Shown: positions 25,019-38,870, numbered from the stretch's first letter. The stretch is DNA of 64,000 nt from Agroathelia rolfsii (GCA_018343915.1 JABRWF010000005.1:3321001-3385000), one strand, 5' to 3'. A program made the numbers and translations. The notes: generated by a model not told the origin, from the letters alone.

Positions 25019-27815
25019 GAATTCATTGACAGAAATATGTAACTCCACACCTGCAGGATGTGGTGCATAGTTAGTGCGCTGAGTCTCCTTATATCGATGC
25101 ACTATGATGACACCAAGGTTGCAACTTATTTTGACGGCACGAGGCCTGACTCAACTCATCGTCGTGCTCTTTCCGCTCACCAAATTCTTGGTCAATGGCT
25201 CTAGATCTCTTCAAACAGCAGTCACACCACCACCCTCCCTGCAGCTACCCACTTGCTATCATCCATCAAACCTGCCTTGCCCTATAAACGTCAGCCATTT
25301 CTTTGGTAGACAGGATGCATGCATTGACTTGTTATTCCAAATCATGCATCAAGCATGATTGGGTTTCAGGGTGCTAACATGCACGCTCCATATCCCATCC
25401 TGCGCTTCCAAGCCGTTCATTCGACAACACTCCTTTTTACATTTGCAATCCTATCATCAAAAATCAACGGCACCATGTTTCAAGAGCCCCTATCAGTCTT
25501 CTCGTACGGCGCTTCTTCAGCGCCTGAAAGGCCTCGAGGAGATGATATGGCCCACTGGCATATCCGTTATAATCTTCCCCCATGTACCAATCATTGTGCT
25601 CTTTCAACTGCATGATCTTCTACCGTTTGTTCTTTGATCGTCTTACTTTTTGCGTATTATCATTCTGATGGATTTTCACCATAATTCACTGTCAAGGCTT
25701 CTTTTCTACTATGGAATGATCATCGGCGGTTCAACATGTCTAATGAACATATTTAATTCTAATACGGCAATCTTGCCATCTTCATAGTGTATCCGCCTTT
25801 GGTCAACACTGAAGCTGCAAGAGAAATCGATACAATGGAGGTAAGGGATGTTACCTGTGAAACCCATGGTAGCAGTGACTTCTCCGCCTCACTCATCCCA
25901 AAGACCTCGAAACGCTCACAAAATTTGTGTCTGCCGGTTTACACTTAACAATAACTCTTACCCCACTACACACCACACCTCCTTATCCACTCTAACTTAC
26001 ATTACAGCTCCATTACACCGTAGGTTGTTTTCAATACATCATGATGCGGCATATAAACTTAAAAGAAAAAAGAAAAAAAATTACGTACACGCGTCTGGCA
26101 TGTGCACGAACTATGCGTTAGTCTGGAATTCCAAATCATGTATACCACGTTGCAGATTTATTCTTTGTGAACTACTCATCCTCTTTCATCGATGCATTAT
26201 CTACTTATCTTACCTGATATATAATACATGCTAGACACACATTGCAAAACCAGCATATTCCGTAGATCATAAAAAAATACAGCATGGACGTCCCATAAAA
26301 GGTTGTAACGGTTATGAGCCTGTACGTACCTGGACACACTTCAAAGAGAAGGATGGAAATTGAGAGAAAGAGAAAGCATAATCCCGAAATTTCAAACTGT
26401 GTGCAACTCCGCCATTCAGACGGCGGAAACTTCCACATCGTTTCACTGATGTCCCGAACTATACATGCCAGAAACCAAAATCTAATAGCGCAGCCGCCTA
26501 ACCCTGACGCCCCCGTCGGACCAGCCAACCAACACTATCCACCCTTGCCTTCTTAAATGGTACAGGCTCGAGGGTTTATTGGCATCGGGAGTAGCACTTT
26601 CATCACCCTTATCGGGGTGCTCTCTGTGCCCTAGCAAGACCCTTTCATCGAGAATTAGATATAGGTAGCGATTGGTGGGCTTGTGTATTCCGTGAGAGAC
26701 GAGGCTGAGGGCGAGAAAGAATGAGCACTGAGACAGCGCGGACTCGGATGTCAAGAGTGAAGAGGAGTAGCCCAGCGGGTAATTCTTCAAACTTTTACAA
26801 GAGAGCATCTACAATGTCTCCCAGCGTAGTACACAAAAACCAAAACGAATGCGATATACAGTGTGGCCCGAGTTGCGGTTCTGTATCATCAGGCAAGCTT
26901 AAGCCAGCTGTTTAAGAAGCTGAGATCTCATACTGTCGTATGTTCTTCCCCAAGTTTGCTCTCCCGAAAACAGGCGTTTTAGAGGATCGTGAGCAGAGCC
27001 TTGCTGCAAAGCACGGAAACGTGCTGTTACTACAGATTTCATCCATAGCTTTTATAACGATACGCCATTATGGTGCTGAATATTGCATAAGAATATATCA
27101 TCATAAGGTCAATCAAAGGGAATCACATACCGTAAATTCTACAAGGAACCCATGCGCTTTGAGTTTGAGTGGGACCAATATCAGTGCCTTAACTGAGACC
27201 AGGAGCAAATATACATGCCGTCGAGTTTCAGAAAGTTACCCACAAAAATATGAGTCCATGCGACACTCATATAGAATATACCTAACCCTTTTCTGGTTTT
27301 TGGACGTCCTCGTGGAAAACGTTATAACAAAGGCTCATATTATATTTTTCTCTGCAAGAATGATATGTTAGCCATCCCTTCTTACAAAGCATGCTAAATA
27401 TATTTCCTACCAAGGGAAATCATTTAGTCGAGGAGTAAAGAGGGAACGTCGATACAGGCGCCTCCATATCATAATAACGTTTGTCCGAGTCCAAATACTA
27501 ATATCTAGAGTAAGAAGGCAAGCGCATTCAATACCCAGGCAATAGACAATTCCCATGATTCTTTATATGTTTCTAAGGTTTCGAAATGACACTCAGTTAG
27601 CACCCAAATAGAAGAAAATCTCTCGACTGTCTTGAGTTATTGATATATATCAAAATACCTTACAACTTTTCAAACTAATGAGATACTTACCAAATGCGTC
27701 ATAATACCGGAACGGTTGACCGGGCCGATGTGGGGGATATGGCACGGTACCTCGTATACCCCAGAGTCTACCGAAAATTCACCGCTCTGAATCTTGTTGT
27801 TCATCTACCACAATC

Positions 27816-29936
27816 ATGTCTCTGTATGGCCTAAGCACGCTAACACCATTCTCAGAGAACGAGTTTAAGACTCGCCAAGACGTAGCAAATTTTCTCACAG
27901 ATCTTCTTGATGCACTTGGGCCGCATACATCGCCCGGAGGAGCCCGCATCCACCTCGGTCATACAGCAACTCACTACGACGAGGTTGCCGCCCAGTTAGA
28001 AGGGTTTTCCCGACCTATTTGGGGCCTTGCGTCGCTGCTGGCTGGGGGCGGGTTGTATTCTGGCACGCAGCGTTGGATAGATGGTTTCACTAATGGATCT
28101 AATCCAGAGTCCCCCGAGTTCTGGGGGAACATGCGCGATAAAGATCAGAGGATGGTGGAGTGCAGCGCCATCGGATACTCTATTGCGGTGGCTAAAACAG
28201 AACTATGGGACCCCCTTAATGAGGAAGCTAAGACCAACTTTGGAAAATGGCTGGGTGGGATGAATGATAAAGAGATGCCCAACACTAACTGGTTATGGTT
28301 CAGAGTAAGAAACTGCCCGATACGCATCGCATCATGACGCAGAACTGAGCGAACGAATCAGGTATTTGCAAACCTTGGTTTATCCAGGGCGGCTTCTCCA
28401 TACTATGATGCTAAGCGTATGAAAGCCGATATGGATCATTTGGATACGTTTTATGTCGGAGATGGCTGGTCCAGAGACGGTCCAGAAGGTGTCTTACAAC
28501 TTGATTATTATTCCTCTTCATTCGCGATCCAGGTTGCACAGTTGATCTACTCTAAGCTTGCCCAAGCCGAAGATCCAGAGCGTTGTGAAGAGTACCGCAA
28601 CCGTGCTCGCAAATTCTGTCTTGACTTTGTACGTTACTTTGATACAGAAGGCAAGACAAGTCTCTCGGGATCTTGGATAATGATCGCATCTGATATTGAA
28701 CAGGCCGAGCAATTCCATTTGGGCGAAGTATGACGTACCGTTTCGCCATGTCCGCATTTTGGTCTGCAATCGCCTTCGCCGACGTCGAGTTACCAGCCCC
28801 TCTATCTTGGGGAGTTATCAAGGGCATTCATCTTCGCAATTTGAGATACTGGGCACGTCAGCCAGGAGCATACAACTTTGATGGGACATTTACCTTGGGT
28901 TATGTGTATCCTAACCACAACATGTTAGAGAACTACAACTCACCCGGATCGCCTTATTGGGCTTGTAAAGCCTTCTTGACGCTCGCCGTACCCGAATCGC
29001 ATCCATTCTGGGCGAGTGAGGAGCTGTCGTACCCTCAAGAGCTGTTGGAGACGACAGCATACCTTGAAAAGCCCTTACACATCCACACTTACCGGGCTGG
29101 ACACAGGTAAGCTTTGTTCTCAACCATTGCACAGAGGTTTTCTCAGCCATAAATTTGTCGCAAAAACCAGCTTCCTCTTGAGTTCGGGTCAACAGTGCTC
29201 CTACCCTGTCAAGCAAGGGGCGGCCAAATACGGAAAGCTCGCATATAGCTCCGCCTTTGCATACAGCGTCCCCGTTGGCTCTGGCACGCTCGAGGAGCTG
29301 GGCGGTGACAGTACACTGGCACTCAGCGATGACGCAAGCGAGACCTGGAAAGTCCGACGCGACACGCGCCAGGCAAAACTGGTTCGCGTTAACGATCAAG
29401 AGGGATATTTGGTTTCGTTTTGGTATCCCTGGCCAGATGTTGAGGTCGAGACGTGGCTAGTGCCCCCGTCGGCATTCGCACCAGCATGGCACGTACGCGC
29501 TCATCGTATCAAGACCGGACGCAAGCTGTGGTCTGCAGAAGGCGGTTTCTCGATTTATGGACAGGACAAGGACGGGCGCGCCCTGGCTCCCGTCGAGTCG
29601 ATAACGGCAGCTTCCAATTTTGGAACATATGCGCATGGTGGCGAGGCGTTGACGCTTTCTCAAGCAGGCGTATCGGCAGTGTTGGAACTCAACGGTGGAC
29701 AGCGATCGGGTCAGGCACTGCGGACAGATGCAAACACGAATCTCATTGTAGCGAGAGCGGTGCTTCCCACATTGAGAGGGATACACGAGCCGTTGTCGGA
29801 AGACATCTGGTTGGTAGCAGGATTCTTTGCAATCCCTTCAGTTGAGGAAAGGAACGGTCCTCAGTCGACGTGGGAGGCCGAATACGCGAAGAAACCTGTG
29901 ATACCAGAATACATACCCGTGGCCATTCGCAAGTAA
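27816..29936 (+). CDS. DUF2264 domain protein, 656 aa
   Basis: Exons 27816-28304, 28362-28650, 28704-29106 and 29147-29936 join in phase to 656 residues, a normal length for fungal DUF2264 proteins. Recognisable family blocks are [15 protein letters not shown] near residue 70, [15 protein letters not shown] across the first junction, [32 protein letters not shown] across the second junction, and [12 protein letters not shown] after the third. The second intron appears to use a GC donor (AG|GCAAGA); only this splice restores the conserved GRAIPFGRS block. The third intron is only 40 bp. The family resembles alpha/alpha-barrel sugar-active proteins, but no activity is established, so the function is left open. 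No signal peptide is seen, so it is probably cytosolic. Confidence 0.9.
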
Positions 29937-30081
29937 AGTTATTCACCTATAGGCAAAAGCTGTAAACAACAAGATATTGTACATTATCAAGTATCTGGTG
30001 AAAATATATCTATGCGATCTACTCTCGTCAACATGTCGTTTGTCTAGATTTACGAAAATGTGTTATGAGGGAGTCATCAAA

Positions 30082-32180
30082 TTAAAAGGCTGCAAAACTC
30101 ACCACCATTCCTACCAGGCCCCGGCAGCCAAGAATACCCTGAAAGGGAAGTGTATCGAGCCGATCACCAACTTCAAAGGTGGTTTCCGTGTAAGGTAGTG
30201 TTGATACCACTTCATCAACAAAAAGGTCCGCCTCAGTAATTGTTGTGGGTGACGATACGAGGTGGGTCCTTCCACGAATAATGCCATAACCTTGTTCCAA
30301 CGAATAGGCCATCTCAGCGCTGCTATCTTCTAGTCCCCTTTCCCTACCACCATTCGTAGTGGCGGGCGATATGAGCGTATTATCATCATCTAGATGAACA
30401 ATCTCTCCCAGCGACAAGCGAGAAATTTCTCTTCTCCTTTCGAGTGGCGTAAAGTCCAAAATCTTTTCGCCATGCATGAACCGATATCCATGGAACTGGG
30501 GAGTAAAGCTGATGTGTGGTACGTTTTCGAACCATCGAGTGTTCTGAGGGCCCCAGACCTCCCAACGCAACGAGCGCGCCGCCGCAGGATCGCCTGGCGA
30601 CACCTTCTCGGCAAGCGTAATGAGTGATTCTATAGACGCAAGTATCACATACCGTCTGCGATCATGAAGAGATGATATTTCGGCGTCTAAATGAAGAGAT
30701 AATAGCCCACCCATTGGGGTGGTGCAAAAGCTGATCAAATTCTGAACGTCTGTACTGCCAAGTTGGCTTATCTCGGTGTTTGGAATGCTAGTTGTAATGT
30801 TCCGTGGAATAGGGAAAGCGGTGGTCGTAGGGATGTTTGTGCATATAATTCGAGTATGCCAGACGATTGGAGCAGGCATAGGTCGTGGCAATTCCAACGT
30901 CAAGAGTAGAGGTGGTGTAAGTATCACCTCTCTCCCAGTTCCTCGACGATCTTCTCCCGAATCAACAATGGCTCCTTGTGCGGACGCGTGTGAGTCGACA
31001 CGATAGATTCCAATAACGGGTGCCCGCGATTGTTCCATTGATGCTTTGTGCATTACAACGAATAGATATTTCGAAGTGGGCATGCAGAAATGTGGGGTCG
31101 GTTGGGGGCCATCAGGTACTATGTTCTGAAGGGACGGATTTTAAGAACTTCAACAGAATAGTTTGTCGGGAGGTGCACACTTACAGCGATGACAGACGCC
31201 GTCTTCCAGTTGAACAGAACAATATCCGGGGTAAATGGAGGCGACGACACAAGCAGCGCAACGACGTCATCACGCAACTCGATCTCAGCACAATAAATTC
31301 TTTCCAGATCGCGCACTGTTATTTTAATTTGCGTCTTTTCTGCTTGCGGATGCGGCGTCCCATGCCGCAACGACAGGGCGGAGAACTGGAGATAATTTCT
31401 GTTCGATTATATTAGCGCTATACTGAAGAGCTGCAGAAAGAAAGATTGTATATCATAATGCATGCGCACCTGAATCCTGCCGTCCGAGACTCGGCAAGCA
31501 ACAATAAATCCTGCGACGCACTTGGCGTAAAATTCGTGAATCCAGTCGGAAAACCAATCGACCACGTCTCGGGCGTATCTTCCGAAAGCCGGGTGACGTC
31601 CACAGTTGTCCACTTGGGATGAATTCCTATACCTAGATTAACGATGAGCCCTAGTGATTAGTAAAACACTGAAACAAGCCACGACAGTAGAATAGAGGGC
31701 CACCCCTCGGAAACCGGAGCATGTCCTACCTCTAGCGCGCACATACAAGTCACCCGTAAACACAGCCCTCATCGCTGGCTCTGAGACTGGTATAGAGATG
31801 CTCTTACGCAGACGCGGGTTCCGCCAAGAAGCTCGCAAAGCGTGGAGCGCACGCAATCCAACATCGCTGCCTTCGACTCCGATCGACTCCAGACTAGCCA
31901 CGGCAAGCTCAATGTGGAACTGGATGCGGGACGAGGTCCGTATGAGTTCGTTGAATGATTTCGAGATCTATATTCAAACAGAGAGAAAGAGAGCAGATAA
32001 ATGTGAGCTCGTAAAGGGAACCTCGGCGCCGATCCGCCGACTTGTTCTGTGTTGGAATATAATGTTGGTATGCACTTGTTGACAGTTGAGGACGTCTACT
32101 ATACTGGAAAGTAGTAGGATGGTCCTCTCCCAGAGCTCGGGGGGCAGCTGCGTCCACTGGCAGCGAGCCATGGTGCCCAT
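30082..32180 (-). CDS. F-box protein, 587 aa
   Basis: Exons in gene order: 32180-32076, 31967-31730, 31632-31470, 31398-31185, 31125-30082. All phases agree and give 587 residues. The N-terminus carries an F-box (LPPELWERTILLLSSI, then CQQISKSFNELIRTSSRIQ across the first junction), which normally binds Skp1 in SCF ubiquitin ligases. The rest matches the loosely conserved C-terminal region of basidiomycete F-box proteins, with no clear LRR or WD40 repeats. It is convergent with the DUF2264 gene, with only about 145 bp between stop codons. The substrate is unknown. Confidence 0.85.
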
Positions 32181-32782
32181 CGTCGTCGATCCAAGTCAAG
32201 AGGCGCTGAGACAGAGCACATGCGCAAGTCTCGAGACACTGCGTGACGTCAGCACTGCATTGAAGCTTGTCAAATTGTACGGTTGCTCGATTCACCACCG
32301 ATCACTACCACCCATGCATGTAAACGAGCAAGATCAAGTCAAAATCCAAATCCACATACACATACACATCAAATGCATAGACAACATATGTGCATTTCTA
32401 CTACTACTGCTACCTGACACTAATAATGGTACACACTCTACAAAAAGTAGTCGGGTGGGTATCAGTGCAAGAAAAAAAAGGAGCAGACTACTGGTCATAA
32501 AAAAAAAAAAAGATATCCTCTTCTACTACAAAAGAAGACGGAGATGGATAGATGAAATTGTCATAAAGGGATGAGAAGAGAAATTATAGATCATTATCGA
32601 CAAAAAATGATGAAGTTAGCTTAAAGGGAGAGAAGGTGGTGCAAGTATGGACATAAGAAGTGCAATAGGTGCTTTCTTTTTCAAGACAAGAAAACGATGA
32701 GTGCATGTAAAAATAAATAAAAAAAATGATTGAATGAAAATATGGAAAAGACAGAGAGAACAAAGTTACGGTACTATCAACG
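32181..32782. other. Spacer between two minus-strand genes
   Basis: Contains the F-box gene's upstream sequence and the 3' region of the next gene. A-runs occur near 32470-32510. No gene is seen. Confidence 0.4.
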
Positions 32783-35700
32783 TCAGCTCTCCGTTGTCCT
32801 TGCATGTGACGTATCCGCATCCGTCTCGCGCGTCCGCCGACTGGTATTTGAACCCACGGTGGTGAAACTATTCAGGCGGTTATATACCAGCTGTAAATAA
32901 AAAAAGGAGGGAATATTGCCACCAGTCAGTCTAATCCATTTCCAGAAACAAGACAAAAAGGCAAAATAGTCACTCACCCCACCAAACGGCCGCGAATAAT
33001 CCACATGATCACCCAAACTCGCCGCGCTCTGCCTCGCAGAATCAATAGCCGTTCCGATCCTAAACCGCATATTCAACCTCGGATCCAACAGCCCCTCGCC
33101 GAACCCGCTGCCGTCTGCCGTGCTATCGTCCACAAACGACTCTGCAGGCGTGGGCGGCAAAGTCAGCGGCTGCCCGTGGACTGCCCACGGAGGCTGGCGT
33201 ACGGCACCTTCACCTGGCGGCGGAGGAGGGGGCGGGGGCAGGGGAAGCGGTATTAGGGGGACCGCATTGACAGGATTCAGCAACGACGACGGGCCCGACA
33301 TGACGAGTGCCGAACCGGAGCGCCCGAGCGAGACAGACGGTGGTGGCACAGCTGGCAGGCCATTGTTGCTGCCCCTTTTCCTGTCCGTAGGCGAAACGCC
33401 ATCTGAGAACGATCCACGCGAGCCACTGCGGATGCGTCCTATGAGCCCACGAATACCATGTGTGTTGGTGTTGTTGACAGAGGTACGAGCACTGTTATCA
33501 GGGCTGGAACTGCGCATAGTGCGGGTGTACGCCGTGGGCGGCGAGGGCCTGCGTATGGTGATCAAAGGACCTTGACCCTGACCATGATGCGCCGAACCTG
33601 AACCTGAACCCGAGTTGTGTCCTGACGAATCGTGGCCTAACGAAGACTCGCGGCCGCCCGTGCCTCCTCCATTCTGATGACCATGTGCAGACGAGCTTGC
33701 GTATTGCGAGTACGGCGAGATAAGCGCCGGTATAGGCGCGGACAGTGTAGATGGCGATCGTATCGGACCTCCGTCGCGCTCACGCTCGCCACCGCCGCCG
33801 TGTCCCAGCGAACTCTGGCTGCTGCGAGTTCCGAATGTAGCAAGAGGGGCCGATGACACCGATGGTCGGCGCCCGTTGTACGAGGAAGGCGCTGTTGACG
33901 TAGCCGTCTTGCCACCCCTCGAGAGAGGGAAATCCGAGTCATCATGGCCTGACGAACTGGTAGTCCCACCCCCACTCCTGTGTGCTGTGCCAGCCACAGT
34001 ACTCGGAGCAGTAGTGATATTATCCATTCCAAACTCATCCGTCGCCTCTCCCGCCTCCTTACCGCTCAACCACGCTCCAGGCTTCATCCCTCCAGAGTCT
34101 CTCGAAATATGCGAAAGCCGATTGGCACCTTCAGACGAAGCCAGTTGCATCACGTCTTCTTCTTCTTCTTCTTCTTCGCCTGACGATCGCGGGAGCAGCG
34201 GCGGCGTCCCCGCCCCACTAACACCCTCTTCCGGAGATAAATCCACCGCCGCCTGGCCAAACGCATATTGCCTTGATGTCGTCGTCGCCGAGCTTCCAGC
34301 CGGAATAGCACCCCACGATGGCCGCCTACCATTATTACTCGTCAACAGGGCCACCTCGGACGAGGATATCGTTCCGGGCGGCGCACCGTGCCCAGACGAG
34401 CTCGCGGCGTCGTACCCATGCCCAGAGGACGAGGACGTTGACGAAGGGAGGCCCATCGCCGTCAAGAGGCCATCATAAGCCTGATTCTGCATCATCATCT
34501 GTTGTTGTTGTTGCTGGTGCCCCTGGACCTGCATCCCCTGCCCCGGCGGAGAAACACTCCCACCCCTCCCTCTCTCCGATCCCATCACACACTTCTCCTC
34601 ATCACCTTGATCATCGTCATCGTCCTCCAGGGGCAGGCGTCGTTGCCATGTGCTCAGGCCCAGTGCCGCAGCGCTACCCGGACCGAAATTGCCAAAGGAC
34701 TGCGCGGAAAAGTGCTGTCCTTGCTGATGCGCCTGGTTTGCTTGATTGCGATGGTGCCGGCGCACGATGAAGAGCATCCAGAGCGCAACGAGGGCGATGC
34801 CGAGTACACCACCGACGACGATGCCTACGACGGAGTTTTTGTGTCTGGAGAGACCGAGCAGTTTAGCTTTTTTTTGATTAAATCGAAATCGGGGTAGGGA
34901 TAAAAGTAAAGTTTACGATATATGTAAGAGGGGCATCCCAAGGAAGATGCAGAACTAAGATGGGAAGAGAAGAACGGAAACGTACAAGCTGGGACCCGAC
35001 GCTGGTGCGCTGGGAGCTAATGTGCCAGATGTGATCACGGTGCTGACACGCGTGAAAGAGCTGGTGCTATCACCCGGAAGCGTGGTTGTGAAGACATATG
35101 TCCTGGTGACCATCGAAGTGTACAGATTGGGCGTCACGGTTGTGGTGTATTGCAGGGCCGCAGGAGGGGTTGAGGTTGAGGTTGTTGTAGGCGTAGCCGT
35201 CGATTTTGGTGAGGACGATGTTGATAGCAACGACGAGGTAGTCGGCCGTGCAGAAGATGTGGAGGATGGCGATGATGAGGTGATCCGCCATGTAGAAGAA
35301 GATATAGAGAATGGCGTCGATGATGGGATAGAAGATGTAGAAGCAGAAGATGAAGGAGATGAAAAAGCTGTAGATGAAACAGTGCTAATGGTAGAACTAA
35401 GTGATGATGTTAAAAAACTTGAGCTGCTCTGGGATGTAGAAATGGGAGCGCTGGAAGAAGGAGTAGAAGACGCAGGTGATGAAGAGAATGATGAAGATGT
35501 GGTAAAAGTCGTAGATAGTGCAACAGACGAGGAACCGGAAATAACACCGGAAGAGGTGTTCGTCAGGGTCGTAGAAGTTGAAGAATGGTGCGCGGATGTT
35601 GACAATGATGTAGACGATGTAGACAAAGTTGTAGACAAGCTCGAAGACGGGAACGAGCTAATAGAATCCGACGACGATGATGAAGATGAAGATATTGTAG

Positions 35701-36514
35701 ATGAGCCCACTGAAGTAGCAGTGCTCGTAAATGTCGAAATAGCAGAAGTGGACGACACTACATGTGATGAAGTAGTAGATACGTCGGAAGCACTAGTTGA
35801 AGTTTCTACAGAGGTGGAGGTCCCTGTCGTGGATAAGCTCCTGGGTGTCATCGACGATGTTAATGTGCTACTGCTCGATGTCGTTGGTGCTGTTGTCGAT
35901 GTCTCGGGCACGGAAGTCGTGGACGTGTGTGGTGTCGAGCTGTTGAGAGTCGGAAATTCGGGTCATGAATGTGGAGAAACAAGGATGCACTTACGAAGAT
36001 GAGTCAGAAGAGGTAATGGTATTGGTAGATGAAAGGGTAACGGGAAAGGACAACGTATTAGTAGACGTAAGGGACGAAATGTACGTAGAAGTGAGTTCAG
36101 AAGATGTGTCCGAAATAGTGTTCGATGGAGATGTCGATGATGGTATGTCCGTCGAGGATTGTGTCGTAGCGGGCGTCGTCAGAGTGGAGGTCATGGTGGA
36201 TGTCGTGACGGTCAAGAACGGGACCGAATCCGTTCCCGAGGCCAAATCCAGGTCGACCGCGAGGAGACTTAAAGGACGAGAGGGAGAGCCACGAGACAGG
36301 AAAGAAACATCGGACAGAATATGGTGTTGGGTCAAGGTACGGGGGACGCTAGTGAGACATGTCAGGAAAAGACTCCGAGATTTCTGGAGATAAATGAAAC
36401 AAACACTAACGAGCCGTGCGCAGTGCCACGCGTAGTTCTTCGCCATATATGACAGCGCTTACAAGACGGATCAGGAAGTGCCCGATCCAGAGCGTAGGCC
36501 GCCGCGGTGGGCAT
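32783..36514 (-). CDS. Single-pass membrane protein with mucin-like ectodomain and long cytoplasmic tail, about 1128 aa
   Basis: Exons in gene order: 36514-36411, 36348-35995, 35939-34986, 34844-32978, 32890-32783, phase-consistent for 1128 residues. Residues about 80-470 are almost pure Ser/Thr with little else and are expected to be heavily O-mannosylated. One membrane helix follows at about 473-500 (VVGIVVGGVLGIALVALWMLF, reached through the CTCCAG acceptor), then the stop-transfer sequence IVRRHHR. The cytoplasmic tail of about 600 residues is disordered and rich in Ser, Gly, Pro and Asp/Glu, with polyproline near residue 1000. This layout resembles fungal wall-stress sensor or Mid2-like type I proteins, but no WSC or other ordered ectodomain is visible. 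The predicted N-terminus lacks a clear signal peptide, so the first exon or start codon may be wrong. Confidence 0.75.
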
Positions 36515-38835
36515 GATGAGTGGCCGCTCGGGTAGACGCTATGCGAGAGGCGGGCGGAAAGGGTCGTGGCTGGATCAGAACGAGGGAGATTGTTGGAGAA
36601 AAGACTGAAGCAAGCTATCCAAAAGAAAGCGAGAATAGTCGGTAGCAGTAGTAGGGAATGTGAATGTCTGCTAAGGTCGACTGCAGACGTTGGTGAGACT
36701 CGGAGACACTAGTTGCAGGGAAGGACGTCCGGGATGAGGAGTACTTTTTTTGGACGAGATGAGATGATCAAGAGATAGATGAACTGGAGGCTTGAGAGCG
36801 GCCGGATGCAGAGTCCATAGGAGACGGAGAGCACACACTGTGGCTCTAAGGACCTCGGTTGTTGTCGTGGTCGATGAGAGAGAGCTGAGGGAGATGGAAT
36901 AGCAGCAATGATGAAGATGACCGCGTAGTTAGTCTTACCCGGTGATCATGTTTAAACGCTTCGTGTGTCACTCCGTCACACTCCCTTCTCTGCTTGTTAA
37001 TGAAGTCATCCACTTCTCCGTCGGCCCACCACTACCCCGACGGTCTCGTCGCTGTGGTGAGCAGCCATGTGTACCGTGTGCCATGTGTCATTTCCCGCTC
37101 CTATTTGCAAATCCAACCGCTCTTTGTTCCCAGGACAAAATAGACGAGCAAGGTGCTTATGTGCCAAGCGTGACAATTACCGGTTTCGGCCCACTAAGAT
37201 TGGGTTGGAGCGATTGGCAGAGCAGCGCCGCACAAAATGCCACTGGCAGCAAGTGGCAGTGGGTGGCGGCATCATCATCGTCCCAGCTCGGCATGTCACT
37301 GCGTATGTAATCTCTCTCGTCATGTCGTCATCCTTGCTCATGATCAGGGCACCTGTATCTTCTTGCCATTGCGGCTCAGCTCGCACCATAAGCATAAGCT
37401 GACTTGGTCTTACTGGATAAAGAGGTAGTGGTCATGGTCGAGACAAGAAGAAGTGCTCTTGATTCAGTCTCCGAACTCACGCGCGTCTTTCTGTCGGAAG
37501 CAAACTTGCTTCCTTGCATTATTCCCCAATTGTCATTTCCCCAAATGCAATGAGTTACTATTAGCGCATCTCACAATCACAACCACCTCGTTCAGTTGTG
37601 CGCCTCACTGTACCGGCACACACTACCCACAATCATGTATCACCGCCAGCGTCTCCTTGGCTGTGATTGCATCAATCATGCCCCACATCGGCAGCTCCAA
37701 CATTAGTAGTACATTTGACTCGGACGGACCTCTATATTCACTGGAAGCCTAACCGTCCGGGCCCAAGACTCATCGGAAATGACTTTTTTTGCATTAAACA
37801 AAACTCATACCGGTATGCTTCCCATATCCGAACGCACGCAAAAAATATGTATGCAACATACGCCGCAACAGCCATCATCATATCAAGAAAAACACCCCTG
37901 ATTTCTCTGTTGCACTGCCATACTGGTAAATTCGTTGTTGCTCATCGATATAAACAACAAGACAGACGAGGAAAACATGAACGCTCCACCCGTAGTCTTG
38001 GAACACATAATGGACTTGAAACAACGGTGATTGCACTATACCATCTATGACACAAAGATGAGACTTTTTTTTTTTCTTCCTTTCTGGCCTGGATGCCATT
38101 TGTCTCTTCATTTTTGCTCTGTAACCTTCACCTGGAAGGGAAGATTATTTACTTTACATCCGCATTGACAGTCGGTTGTCTTCGGCCCATACTGTCACCT
38201 CGAGCCTGATGTTCCGAGGTGCATGTGGAAAGATACTTCAAGTGCGTACCTATGCATGCACATCCGCTGGCAGTGGCGTATACAGTACCCCTGACTTCAT
38301 GATACAACCACCTTGCAACCGCGGATCAAGTCACCGGCGCCGGGTCTTTGGTTTAAAAAAAGCACAGCATAGCACGCCATCATACTAGCTCACATTCATT
38401 GATGTTCATGAAAAAACCACAGGTAGCATACAGGGACAACCAGCTTGAGAAAATAAAAAAAGTTCCTCAGTGTTCAGTGCAGGATTCTTCGACTTTAATG
38501 TCCAACCTATCATGGATCCGAATAGCCACCGGCGCATCACTATTGAATGAACAGGTCTGTCAAACCCCACGCCTCACGCCTTTCCTCCCCAACAACTGCT
38601 TTTGATTAGTTCAGTTGTTTGCATTCAAGCCAGAATAATGAAGACTCTTCTAGTGTACTATCCACTGTCATCCGGATGACAGTGGCCCAAAGTTCTATCT
38701 TTCGTCACGGCAGCAGTTGTCTCTTCCTTCTTCCTTGCTGATGCTTATTTTTCTTTTGCCTCGTCTGCCAGCAATCAACAATGTACCACCATCGGCAAAG
38801 ATATAGCAGGACTTGAATTTGTCAATGGATGATGA

Positions 38836-38870
<35 letters not shown>

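Larger units (their letters stand above)
23960..27815. other. Gene-poor interval with a small foldback
   Basis: No gene I can support. On the minus strand near 26500-26330 a hydrophobic segment (GLCFLFLSISILLFEV) followed by a good GTACGT donor could be a membrane-protein fragment, but no flanking exons could be joined. A short inverted repeat and a foldback near 24.9-25.0 kb are listed separately. Confidence 0.4.

Noticed and set aside
26205..26808. Minus-strand hydrophobic frames as a membrane protein gene
   Set aside because: One hydrophobic stretch and a nice donor site, but no flanking exons, start or family motif could be joined.
33005..34897. Several plus-strand frames across the cytoplasmic tail of the mucin-like protein
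   Set aside because: Low-complexity codon bias keeps the opposite strand open; no splice-consistent or family signal on the plus strand.
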